The position numbers were made by a program, and so were the translations under genes. Positions 1-7,087 of a stretch of 64,000 nucleotides of DNA are shown here, in pieces. The stretch lies in the NCBI RefSeq assembly GCF_035989305.1, contig NZ_CP108514.1, forward strand, positions 1,054,001 through 1,118,000, written 5' to 3'. The notes beneath the pieces are model-generated. The model saw only the letters and a list, made by a program, of their open reading frames with translations, was not told the DNA's origin and ran no database searches. Numbering within the stretch: the stretch's first letter is position 1; the number at the start of each line of letters is the position of its first letter. The stretch comes from Streptomyces sp. NBC_01233 (GTDB lineage Bacteria; Actinomycetota; Actinomycetes; Streptomycetales; Streptomycetaceae).

Positions 1-1
1 C

Positions 2-823
2 GGCTCGCTCGCGGTGACCGGCAGCCGGCGGGCCCGCCGGGCCGGCGGGGTGAGCGGGCAGGACGTCACCTTCGTACCGTACGAGGACGGCCCGCAGGGC
101 GGGTTCGACTCGCTCGGGTACATCGAGCGGCTGCTCGCCGACCCGTCCTCGGGGGTGGAGGTGCCCGCCGCGGTGATCGTGGAGCCGATGCAGATGGAAG
201 GCGGCGTCTACCCGGCGTCAGCCGAGTGGCTGCGCGGGCTACGGGATCTGACGGAACGACACGAGATCCTGCTGATCCTCGACGAGATCCAGTCGGGCTG
301 CGGGCGCACCGGCACCTTCTTCTGCTTCGAGGAATCCGGTATCACCCCGGACATCGTGACCCTCTCGAAGTCCATCGGCGGGTACGGCCTGCCGCTCTCC
401 CTCACCTTGTTCCGCCGGGAGTTGGACGTCTGGGAACCCGGTGAGCACACCGGCACCTTCCGTGGCAACCAGCTGGCCTTCGTGGCCGCCACCGCGGCTT
501 GCGAGCTGTGGCGACAGGACACCCTCCACGCCGGTCTGGCCGCCGCCTCGGCCCGCCTCGATCGGTTCCGCACCGAACTCGCCGCCGTGGAACCGGCCTT
601 GAAGGTGCGCGGCAGGGGCATGGCGCTGGGGATCGACACCTCCGGAGCCGGCGGGTCGGAGCGCGCCGACCGCGTCCAGCGGTACGCCTTCGAGCACGGA
701 CTGATCGTCGAGCTCTGCGGCCGCCACGACGAGGTCATCAAGCTGCTGCCACCGCTGACCATCGACACCGCCCGTTTCGACCGCGGCCTCGATGTGCTCC
801 GGCAGGCACTGCTGGCGCCCTGA
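2..823 (+). CDS. Diaminobutyrate aminotransferase-like class III transaminase (5' truncated by window edge)
   Basis: The reading frame is open from base 2, so the N-terminus lies outside the window; 273 codons are present. It matches class III PLP aminotransferases of the diaminobutyrate--2-oxoglutarate type (EctB/DABA AT), which convert aspartate-4-semialdehyde to L-2,4-diaminobutyrate. Visible hallmarks are VIVEPMQMEGG, LILDEIQSGCGRTG (PLP-binding Asp), TLSKSIGGYGLPL (the SK lysine carries PLP) and HTGTFRGNQLA. It is the first visible gene of a + strand operon that also has a carbamoyltransferase and LanB-like enzymes. With no ectA or ectC beside it, supply of Dab to the NRPS is more likely than ectoine synthesis (inference). 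Family membership is solid; the exact substrate is not proven. Confidence 0.87.
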   Translation, partial: GSLAVTGSRRARRAGGVSGQDVTFVPYEDGPQGGFDSLGYIERLLADPSSGVEVPAAVIVEPMQMEGGVYPASAEWLRGLRDLTERHEILLILDEIQSGCGRTGTFFCFEESGITPDIVTLSKSIGGYGLPLSLTLFRRELDVWEPGEHTGTFRGNQLAFVAATAACELWRQDTLHAGLAAASARLDRFRTELAAVEPALKVRGRGMALGIDTSGAGGSERADRVQRYAFEHGLIVELCGRHDEVIKLLPPLTIDTARFDRGLDVLRQALLAP

Positions 824-902
824 GGGCCTGGACGGCGCCGATAGCCGCACCGCAGTCAGGGACTGCGGCCAGGACTTGAGTCACAGAACCGAGGAGGATC
901 CG

Positions 903-1856
903 ATGCCCCACCCGCCACGCCGCCACCTGATCTCCATCAACGACCTCAGCTACGAGGACATGCACGGGATCGTGCAGCGGGGCGTCGAGTACGCTTCCGG
1001 CCGGTGCGAGGACGCCCGCCCGCTGCGGGACGCCGTCGTCGGCGTTCTCTTCCGCAAGACCTCCACCCGCACCCGGACGGCCTTCTCGGCCGGCGCGCTG
1101 CGCCTCGGCGGACAGCTGATCAGCTACGGCCCGGGGGATCTCCAGGAGAACACCGGTGAGACCGTCGAGGACACCGCCGAGGTGCTCTCCCGGATGCTCG
1201 ACGTCCTGGTGGCCAGGACTGCCGGCAGCGAGGCCGAGCTGCGCGCCTTCGCCTCCCAGCAGCGGATGGCCGTGGTCAACGCGATGAGCGCCGCCGAGCA
1301 CCCGACCCAGGCGCTCGCCGATCTCACCACGCTGCAGGGCCGGTTCGGGCGGATCGAGGGCCTGCGGGTGCTCTACGTCGGCGAGGGCAACAACACCGCA
1401 TCCGCCCTCACCCTCGCGCTCTCCCGGTACCGAAACACCACGCTGCACCTGCGGACACCGCCCGGCTACGGTGTGGAGCAGCGCTTCCTGGACCGCGCGG
1501 CGGTGGACGCCAAGAGCAGTGGGGCGACGGTCGACCAGCGGCACGACATGACCGGCCTGCCGACCGTCGATGTGGTCTACACCACCCGGTGGCAGACCAC
1601 GGGGACGGCCAAGGCCGACCCCGACTGGCGCAGCGTCTTCGCGCCGTTCCAGGTGGACGAGGCGGTGATGGCGGGCAGCCCCGACGCCGTGTTCATGCAC
1701 GACCTGCCCGCGCACCGGGGCGACGAGGTGACCGCCGAGGTGCTGGACGGGCCCACGAGCATCGCGTACGAGCAGGCCGAGAACAAGTACCACAGTGCGC
1801 GGGCCGTCTTGGAGTGGTGCGCGGGCGGCTCACGCCGGGGGTCCGTCGATGTCTGA
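903..1856 (+). CDS. Ornithine carbamoyltransferase homologue with altered substrate motif
   Basis: Predicted 317 aa. The ATG at 903 is chosen because GAGGAGG lies about 6 bases upstream; an earlier in-frame start would run into the preceding gene. The carbamoyl-phosphate site is intact: STRTRT near residue 50 and HPTQ near 130. The second-substrate site is not that of a housekeeping OTC. The usual HCLP loop reads HDLPAHRGDEVT (about 1,698) and the usual SMG segment reads TTRWQTTG (about 1,585). The Cys that contacts ornithine is therefore Asp, suggesting a different amine acceptor. With SbnA/SbnB and a Dab aminotransferase in the same cluster, carbamoylation of Dap or Dab to a ureido amino acid is plausible, as VioL/CmnL-type enzymes do in the tuberactinomycins (inference). 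It overlaps the next gene by 8 bases. Confidence 0.86.
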   Translation: MPHPPRRHLISINDLSYEDMHGIVQRGVEYASGRCEDARPLRDAVVGVLFRKTSTRTRTAFSAGALRLGGQLISYGPGDLQENTGETVEDTAEVLSRMLDVLVARTAGSEAELRAFASQQRMAVVNAMSAAEHPTQALADLTTLQGRFGRIEGLRVLYVGEGNNTASALTLALSRYRNTTLHLRTPPGYGVEQRFLDRAAVDAKSSGATVDQRHDMTGLPTVDVVYTTRWQTTGTAKADPDWRSVFAPFQVDEAVMAGSPDAVFMHDLPAHRGDEVTAEVLDGPTSIAYEQAENKYHSARAVLEWCAGGSRRGSVDV

Positions 1857-4182
1857 GACCGTACTTCTGCCCGGTGGCGGGTGGCGGCTCTGGAGCCACT
1901 TCGCGCTCCGCGGGCCCGGCTTCCCGGCGGCCGGGGTGCTGCGGCTGGTGCCGGAGGGCCTGGCGGTGGCGGCGGACAAGTTCGGCGCCCGGGAGGCCCT
2001 CACGGGACCGCAGTGGGAGGGGTTCGAGGAGGCGTTCGGCGAGGCCGCCGTCGGGACGGCCCGCGAGCTGCAGCAGATCGCGGCGCAGCCGGCCTTCCGC
2101 GCCGCGGTGGCCTGGCAGAACCGGGCCGTGCTGCGCACCGGGATCGCTCCCTTCCTGGCCTGGACGCCCAGTGCGGCGGGCCGCACCAGCATGCCGCGCC
2201 AGCGTGAGGAGTTGATCGCGCACTACTGGCAGCGGTTCTGCGTGAAGAACGACACCATCGGGTTCTTCGGCCCGGTCGGCTGGGGTCGGATCGACACCGC
2301 AGAGCGCGGCATCCTGGTCGATCCCGGCGAGGGCCTGATCGCACGGTCCGAGGTGTACTTCTCGAGCTGGTCGATGGATGCGCTAGCCAAGACCATCGAC
2401 ACCGACCCGGCGCTGCGAGACTGGACCGCCCCGCGCCGCGTCCCGTTCGTCCGCATCGACGAACAGAACGGCGCCCAGAGCGTCACCCTGCCCGGACGCC
2501 CCCCGCAGCCGATCACCCCGCCCATCCATCAGGTACTCACCCGCTGCGACGGCACCCGTACCGCCCGAGCGATCCGACAGGAGCTCGCCGCCGACCTGCG
2601 CCCCGACCAAGTCACCGACACACTCGAGGAGTTGGTCAAGCGACGGTGGATCGTCTGGCGCCTGGAAATCCCCGCCACCACCTACCCCGAACAGTACCTG
2701 CGCTCGGCGCTGGAGCGCGTCGGCGACCCCGCCGTGCGCGAGCCTGCCCTGGCCAAGCTGCTGGTTCTGGAGCGCGGCCGCGACCGCGTGCACGCGGCGG
2801 GCCGGGACGCCGACGAGCTGTGCGCGGCGCTCGCCCAGCTGGAGAGCGACTTCGCCGAACTGACCGACACCGCCGCGCAGCGCGAGAAGAGCACCCGCAC
2901 CGCGCCCAACCGAGCCTTGGTCTACGCCGACTGCCGCCGCTCGGCGACGGCCCGGGTCGGCACCGCCGTGTTGGGCGAACTCACGCCGCTGGAGCTCTGC
3001 CTGACCAGCGCCCGGTGGATGACCAACCGCTTCGCCGAGGCCGTCGGCGGCCGGATCACCGAGGCCTTCCACCGGCTGCGCACCGAACGGAAAGTGGTGG
3101 ATCTCGGCTCGCTCTGGTTCGAGTGCCTGCCCGCACCGCACGGCGAGTCGATCGCCGACATCGACCGCATCCAGGCCGAGTTGCGCGCCCGCTGGTCGCG
3201 GATCATCGACGCCCCGCCCGGCGCCCGGCAAGTCCGGCGCTCCTCGGCCGAGATCGCGGACCAGGTCCGGGAGGCCTTCGACGAGCCCGGTGGAGGCTGG
3301 TCGCTGGCGCGCTACATCAGCCCCGACGTGATGGTCGTCGCCCAGGATCTGGCGGCCGTCGGACGCGGCGAGTTCGAGCTGGTGCTCGGCGAGTTGCACG
3401 TCGCCATGAACACCCTCGGCGCCTCGCTCTTCGTGATGCAGCACCCGGACCGCCAGGAGCTGATCGAGGAGACCTGCACCGACTTCCCCGGCCCGCGCCT
3501 GGTGCCGATGCTGCCGAAGGAGCTCCCACTGATCAAGTGGTCACCGCGCAGCCGGCCCGCCCTGGAGCGCCCCCAGGACTACTCCGTCGCGCTGGTCGAC
3601 CACACCGCCGACCCGCTCCGTCCCCGGACGGTGTGCTCGGCCGATGTGCCGGTGGAGGAGCGGGACGGCCGGCTGGCCACCGTCCTGCCCGACGGCGCGG
3701 TCTTCGACGTGCTGGACGTGTTCAGCCACGCGCTGACCAACCGGGTGATGGACCGCTTCACCCTGCGGGCCGACGCCGACCACTCGCCGCGCGTCACCGT
3801 GGACCGGATGGTGGTGGCCCGGGAGACCTGGCGATTCGCCGCCTCGGTGCTGGAGTTCGCCAGGGAGAAGAGCGAGGCCCGCCGCTTCGTCGGGGCCCGC
3901 CGCTGGAGCGAGGAGAACGAGCTGCCCCGGTACGTCTTCGTGGTGTCGCCGTCCGAACCCCGGCCGTTCTTCGTGGACTTCGACAGCCCGGTGTACGTGA
4001 ACATCTTCGCCAAGGCCGTCCGCCGGCTGGCGGCCAAGGCCCCGGACGCCCGGCTGACGGTCTCGGAGATGCTACCGACCCCGGAACAAGCCTGGCTCAC
4101 CGACGACTTGGGCAACCGCTACACCTCGGAACTGCGCTTCGTGGCCGTCGACCGGTCGGTGAGCCCGGAAGGCGGGGTCTGA
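1849..4182 (+). CDS. LanB-like (lantibiotic dehydratase N-terminal domain) enzyme 1, PEARL-like
   Basis: Predicted 777 aa. The ATG at 1849 overlaps the upstream stop (8 bases). The protein has the fold signature of the glutamylation half of class I lanthipeptide dehydratases (Lant_dehydr_N). It is only about 780 aa, so there is no C-terminal elimination domain and no separate TbtC-type gene nearby. That architecture matches split LanBs and PEARLs, which use aminoacyl-tRNA to add an amino acid to a carrier peptide. The usual LanB RxTPFG loop is replaced by KNDTIGFFGPVGWG (about residues 132-145). No ribosomal precursor peptide adjoins it; stand-alone A and T genes do. Residues about 123-285 are nearly identical at DNA level to the second copy at 7,088. 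The reaction is unknown; tRNA-dependent aminoacyl transfer to an NRPS-type carrier is a hypothesis. Confidence 0.83.
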   Translation: MSETVLLPGGGWRLWSHFALRGPGFPAAGVLRLVPEGLAVAADKFGAREALTGPQWEGFEEAFGEAAVGTARELQQIAAQPAFRAAVAWQNRAVLRTGIAPFLAWTPSAAGRTSMPRQREELIAHYWQRFCVKNDTIGFFGPVGWGRIDTAERGILVDPGEGLIARSEVYFSSWSMDALAKTIDTDPALRDWTAPRRVPFVRIDEQNGAQSVTLPGRPPQPITPPIHQVLTRCDGTRTARAIRQELAADLRPDQVTDTLEELVKRRWIVWRLEIPATTYPEQYLRSALERVGDPAVREPALAKLLVLERGRDRVHAAGRDADELCAALAQLESDFAELTDTAAQREKSTRTAPNRALVYADCRRSATARVGTAVLGELTPLELCLTSARWMTNRFAEAVGGRITEAFHRLRTERKVVDLGSLWFECLPAPHGESIADIDRIQAELRARWSRIIDAPPGARQVRRSSAEIADQVREAFDEPGGGWSLARYISPDVMVVAQDLAAVGRGEFELVLGELHVAMNTLGASLFVMQHPDRQELIEETCTDFPGPRLVPMLPKELPLIKWSPRSRPALERPQDYSVALVDHTADPLRPRTVCSADVPVEERDGRLATVLPDGAVFDVLDVFSHALTNRVMDRFTLRADADHSPRVTVDRMVVARETWRFAASVLEFAREKSEARRFVGARRWSEENELPRYVFVVSPSEPRPFFVDFDSPVYVNIFAKAVRRLAAKAPDARLTVSEMLPTPEQAWLTDDLGNRYTSELRFVAVDRSVSPEGGV
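2215..2702 (+). repeat. Near-identical paralogous tract, copy 1 (pairs with 7454-7941)
   Basis: About 488 bp inside LanB-like gene 1 match the same stretch of LanB-like gene 2 at a constant offset of 5,239. I count about four differences, clustered at the two ends, over the whole tract. The genes are clearly more diverged on both sides. This looks like recent gene conversion or recombination within an older duplicate pair. Confidence 0.9.
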
Positions 4183-4184
4183 CC

Positions 4185-5747
4185 GTGGACAGCACATTCG
4201 TCGACGACATCGGCGTGCACGCCGCATGCGATCCGCTGGCCCCCGCCCTGGTCACCCCCGGCGGCGTGGTCTCCTACGGTGAACTGTTCGACCGGATCGA
4301 CCGGTTGGCCAGGGCGCTGGTCCGGCGCGGGGTGGGCCCGGAGGCGGTGTGTGCCGTCGCCGTCGAGCGCGGCGCGCAGGCCGTCGTCGCGATGGCCGCC
4401 GTGGCGCGCGCGGGCGGCGCCTTCCTCACCCTCGACGTGGACCTGCCGGGCCCGCGCCTGGCCGCCATGGTCGAGAGCGCGGGGGCCACGTTTCTGGTGA
4501 CCGACAGCGCCCTCGAAGAGCGGCTCGCCCTCCCCGTCGAGGGCCCGGCCGTCCTGATCGACCGCCTCGACGCGACAGCCGGCGAACCGGACGTACCCCT
4601 ACCGCCCGTCGAGCCGTGCACACTGGCCTACGTCAGCCACACCTCGGGGTCGACGGGCACTCCGAACGCCGTCCTGATCGAGCACCGGGGCCTCACCTCG
4701 TACCTGCGATTCGTCGCCCGCGACTACGGGTTGGGGCCGCGCACCATCGCGGTGCAGCTGGCCCCGCTCGGCTACGACGCCTCGATCCGGGACACCTTCG
4801 CCCCGCTGGCGGCCGGCGGGCGCCTCGTCCTGGTGGAGCGCTCCGCGCTGCTGCGGGCCGACGAGTTCCTGGCCACCATACGGACCTTCCGTGTCAACAC
4901 CGTGCTGAGCGCGACCCCGTCCTTCCTCACCTTCCTCACCCAGCACGAGGGGGGCGCCGATCGGCTGCGCGGCGTGAAGCTGGTGGTCTCGAGCGGGGAG
5001 TCCCTGCGGCCCTTCCTCACGGCAGGCGGCCGACGGGCGTTCACCGGCAGGCTGGTGAACCAGTACGGCCCAACCGAGTGCACCATGACCTCGACCCGGT
5101 ACGACGTGCCGGCCGACCCCGAGACGGCGGCCGACCCGGTCGGCACGCCCATCGACGGGGTGACCGCCCAGCTGCTCGACACCGGGCTGCGGCCGGTGCG
5201 GGACGGGGAGGTCGGTGAACTCCATCTCGGCGGCGTGGGCGTGGCCCGTGGCTACGCCGGCCGGCCCGGGCACACCGCCGACCGCTTCCGGCCCGACCCG
5301 GCGGGGCCGGCCGGAGCCCGGATGTACCGCACCGGCGACCTGGCCAGGCGGCGGCCGGACGGCACCCTGGAGTACCTCGGCCGGAGCGACCGACAGATCA
5401 AGATCCGGGGCTACCGGGTGGACCCGGCCGAGATCGAGGGCGCGCTGCTCACCCACCCCGCCGTCACCGGCGCGGTGGTCACCGCCGACACCGACGGCAG
5501 GGGCCGGGTCTTCCTGGTCGCCCATGTCACGGGCCGGCTGGCCGAGGTCGCGGACACCGTGCTGCGCGCGCACCTGGCCGAGAGCCTGCCGCACTACATG
5601 ATGCCGCGCCGGTTCGACCGGATCGAGCGCGTCCCGATCACCGGCACCGGCAAGGCCGACCGGGCTGCGCTCGGACCGCGCGCCGTGACAGGCGTGACAG
5701 GCGTAACGGCCACGACGGCCACGACAGCTGCGGACGGGGCCCGATGA
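4185..5747 (+). CDS. Stand-alone NRPS adenylation protein
   Basis: Predicted 520 aa, GTG start 3 bases after the previous stop; the much longer open frame upstream is a shadow of the LanB-like gene. A single AMP-forming adenylation domain activates an amino or other carboxylic acid and loads it on a carrier protein. Core motifs visible: HTSGSTGTPNAV (A3, with the usual Lys-Gly replaced by Asn-Ala), NQYGPTE (A5), YRTGDLARRRPDG (A7), GRSDRQIKIRGYRV (A8) and TGTGKAD (A10 Lys). Manual alignment to GrsA gives a pocket of about D-A-R-S-V-S-Q-M-T-K, which I cannot assign. The likely partner is the carrier protein at 6,745 in the same operon. Its stop overlaps the next start (ATGA), so translation is coupled. 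Confidence 0.9.
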   Translation: MDSTFVDDIGVHAACDPLAPALVTPGGVVSYGELFDRIDRLARALVRRGVGPEAVCAVAVERGAQAVVAMAAVARAGGAFLTLDVDLPGPRLAAMVESAGATFLVTDSALEERLALPVEGPAVLIDRLDATAGEPDVPLPPVEPCTLAYVSHTSGSTGTPNAVLIEHRGLTSYLRFVARDYGLGPRTIAVQLAPLGYDASIRDTFAPLAAGGRLVLVERSALLRADEFLATIRTFRVNTVLSATPSFLTFLTQHEGGADRLRGVKLVVSSGESLRPFLTAGGRRAFTGRLVNQYGPTECTMTSTRYDVPADPETAADPVGTPIDGVTAQLLDTGLRPVRDGEVGELHLGGVGVARGYAGRPGHTADRFRPDPAGPAGARMYRTGDLARRRPDGTLEYLGRSDRQIKIRGYRVDPAEIEGALLTHPAVTGAVVTADTDGRGRVFLVAHVTGRLAEVADTVLRAHLAESLPHYMMPRRFDRIERVPITGTGKADRAALGPRAVTGVTGVTATTATTAADGAR

Positions 5748-6748
5748 GCAGCCTGGGCACCCGACTCGGGCTCGACGACGTGCTCGCGGCAGCCGACCGG
5801 ATCTCCGCCCAGGTGCGCCGCACCCCGCTGCTGACGGTGCGTTCGCTGCCCGGCCTCCTACTGAAGGCCGAACACCTCCAGCACAGCGGCTCGTTCAAGC
5901 TGCGGGGCGCCGCGAACGCCATGGTCGGGAACGGCGCCACCGAGATCGTCACCGGCTCGTCCGGCAACCACGGGATCGCGGTCGCCCAGCTGAGCGGCGC
6001 GCTGGGCGTCGGTGTCACCGTCGTGATGGCCGCCGGGGCCAGCGCGGCCAAGGAGCGGGTGATCCGCGCGCTCGGCGCACGCGTCGTCCGGGTGGACGGC
6101 GGCGTGGCCGAGCGCGACCGGCACGCCCGGGAGCTCTCCGGCCGTTACGGGGCGCTCTTCGTGCCGTCCTCCGACCACGAGCTGGTGGTGGCCGGTCAGG
6201 GCACCTCGGGCCTGGAGGTCTTCGAGGACGTGCCGGACCTCGACGCGATCTACGTACCGACCGGCGGCGGCGGCCTGCTCGCGGGTGTCTGCCTGGCCGC
6301 CTCCGCCCTGACCAGACAGGTGCGGATCATCGGCGTCGAGCCGGTGGACGCCAGACGCTACGCCCTCTCACTCGCGGCGGGCGCCCCCGTCGAGGTGCCG
6401 CCGAGCCGGACGGTCGCCGACGGGCTGCGCGGCCAGCGGCCGGGCGAGATCCCGCACCCGATCATCCAGCGGCGGGTCGACGAGATGATCGGCGTCACCG
6501 ACGAGGCGATCACGCACGCGATGGAGCTGCTGCACCGCGCGGGCGTCGAGGCCGAGCCGACCGGGAGCGTGGCGCTGGCGGGCGCGCTGGCTTCGGCCGA
6601 CCCGGCGCTGCGCGGCGGCCGGGTCGCCGTCATCGTCTCCGGCGGTAACACACCCGCCGCACTGGCCGCCCGGAACCTCCCGGTGAACCGTCCCCAGATC
6701 CACTTCGAGCACCACTCCGACAACCACACTGATCAGGAGTCACCATGA
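5744..6748 (+). CDS. Threonine/serine dehydratase-like PLP enzyme (fold type II)
   Basis: Predicted 334 aa, start overlapping the upstream stop as ATGA and its own stop overlapping the carrier-protein start as ATGA. It belongs to the tryptophan-synthase-beta PLP superfamily, closest by motif to biosynthetic threonine ammonia-lyase, serine racemase and hydroxyaspartate ammonia-lyase. Visible residues: HSGSFKLRGA (PLP Lys), SSGNHG (phosphate/substrate loop), PTGGGGLLAG (tetraglycine loop binding PLP phosphate) and VSGGN near the C-terminus. No ACT domain is present, arguing against the allosteric IlvA type. Position between an A domain and a T domain suggests it makes or racemizes a building block such as a D-amino acid or 2-oxobutyrate (inference). 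Confidence 0.85.
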   Translation: MSSLGTRLGLDDVLAAADRISAQVRRTPLLTVRSLPGLLLKAEHLQHSGSFKLRGAANAMVGNGATEIVTGSSGNHGIAVAQLSGALGVGVTVVMAAGASAAKERVIRALGARVVRVDGGVAERDRHARELSGRYGALFVPSSDHELVVAGQGTSGLEVFEDVPDLDAIYVPTGGGGLLAGVCLAASALTRQVRIIGVEPVDARRYALSLAAGAPVEVPPSRTVADGLRGQRPGEIPHPIIQRRVDEMIGVTDEAITHAMELLHRAGVEAEPTGSVALAGALASADPALRGGRVAVIVSGGNTPAALAARNLPVNRPQIHFEHHSDNHTDQESP

Positions 6749-7053
6749 GCACGATGAACGCGACCAAGGTCGATGCGGCGGCGCTCCCCGAGCTGATCGC
6801 CTCCTTCTACCGCGAGACACTGGGCGACGAGAGTCTCGACACCAGCAGCGACTTCTTCGAGGCGGGCGGCGACTCGCTCAGCGCCTTCCAGATCACCGCC
6901 CGACTGCGGGAGGCGATCGGCATCGAGGTCGCCGTGGCGCTGGTCTTCACCTACCCGTCGCCCGAAGACCTTGCGACGGTCGTCGCCGAGGACCTCGAAG
7001 CCCTTGAAGACATCGCAGACCTCAAAGACACCGCAGACGCCGACCGGCTCTGA
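6745..7053 (+). CDS. Stand-alone peptidyl carrier protein (thiolation domain)
   Basis: Predicted 102 aa. The phosphopantetheine attachment site is FFEAGGDSLSAFQI around residue 50, with Ser in GGDS. The length fits a discrete T domain with an acidic C-terminal tail. ATGA overlap with the dehydratase-like gene shows tight coupling. Probable donor of substrate: the adenylation protein two genes upstream. It may present an aminoacyl group to a LanB-like enzyme or to the N-terminal C domain of NRPS-2, which has no upstream module of its own (inference). Confidence 0.93.
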   Translation: MSTMNATKVDAAALPELIASFYRETLGDESLDTSSDFFEAGGDSLSAFQITARLREAIGIEVAVALVFTYPSPEDLATVVAEDLEALEDIADLKDTADADRL

Positions 7054-7087
7054 AGACACCGACCGGAGGCAGGGAGAGCAGCGGGCC

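Noticed and set aside
2646..4184. In-frame 5' extension of the adenylation protein
   Set aside because: It overlaps LanB-like gene 1 in a different frame and encodes Arg/Gly/Ala-rich nonsense; the GTG at 4185 fits the domain start.
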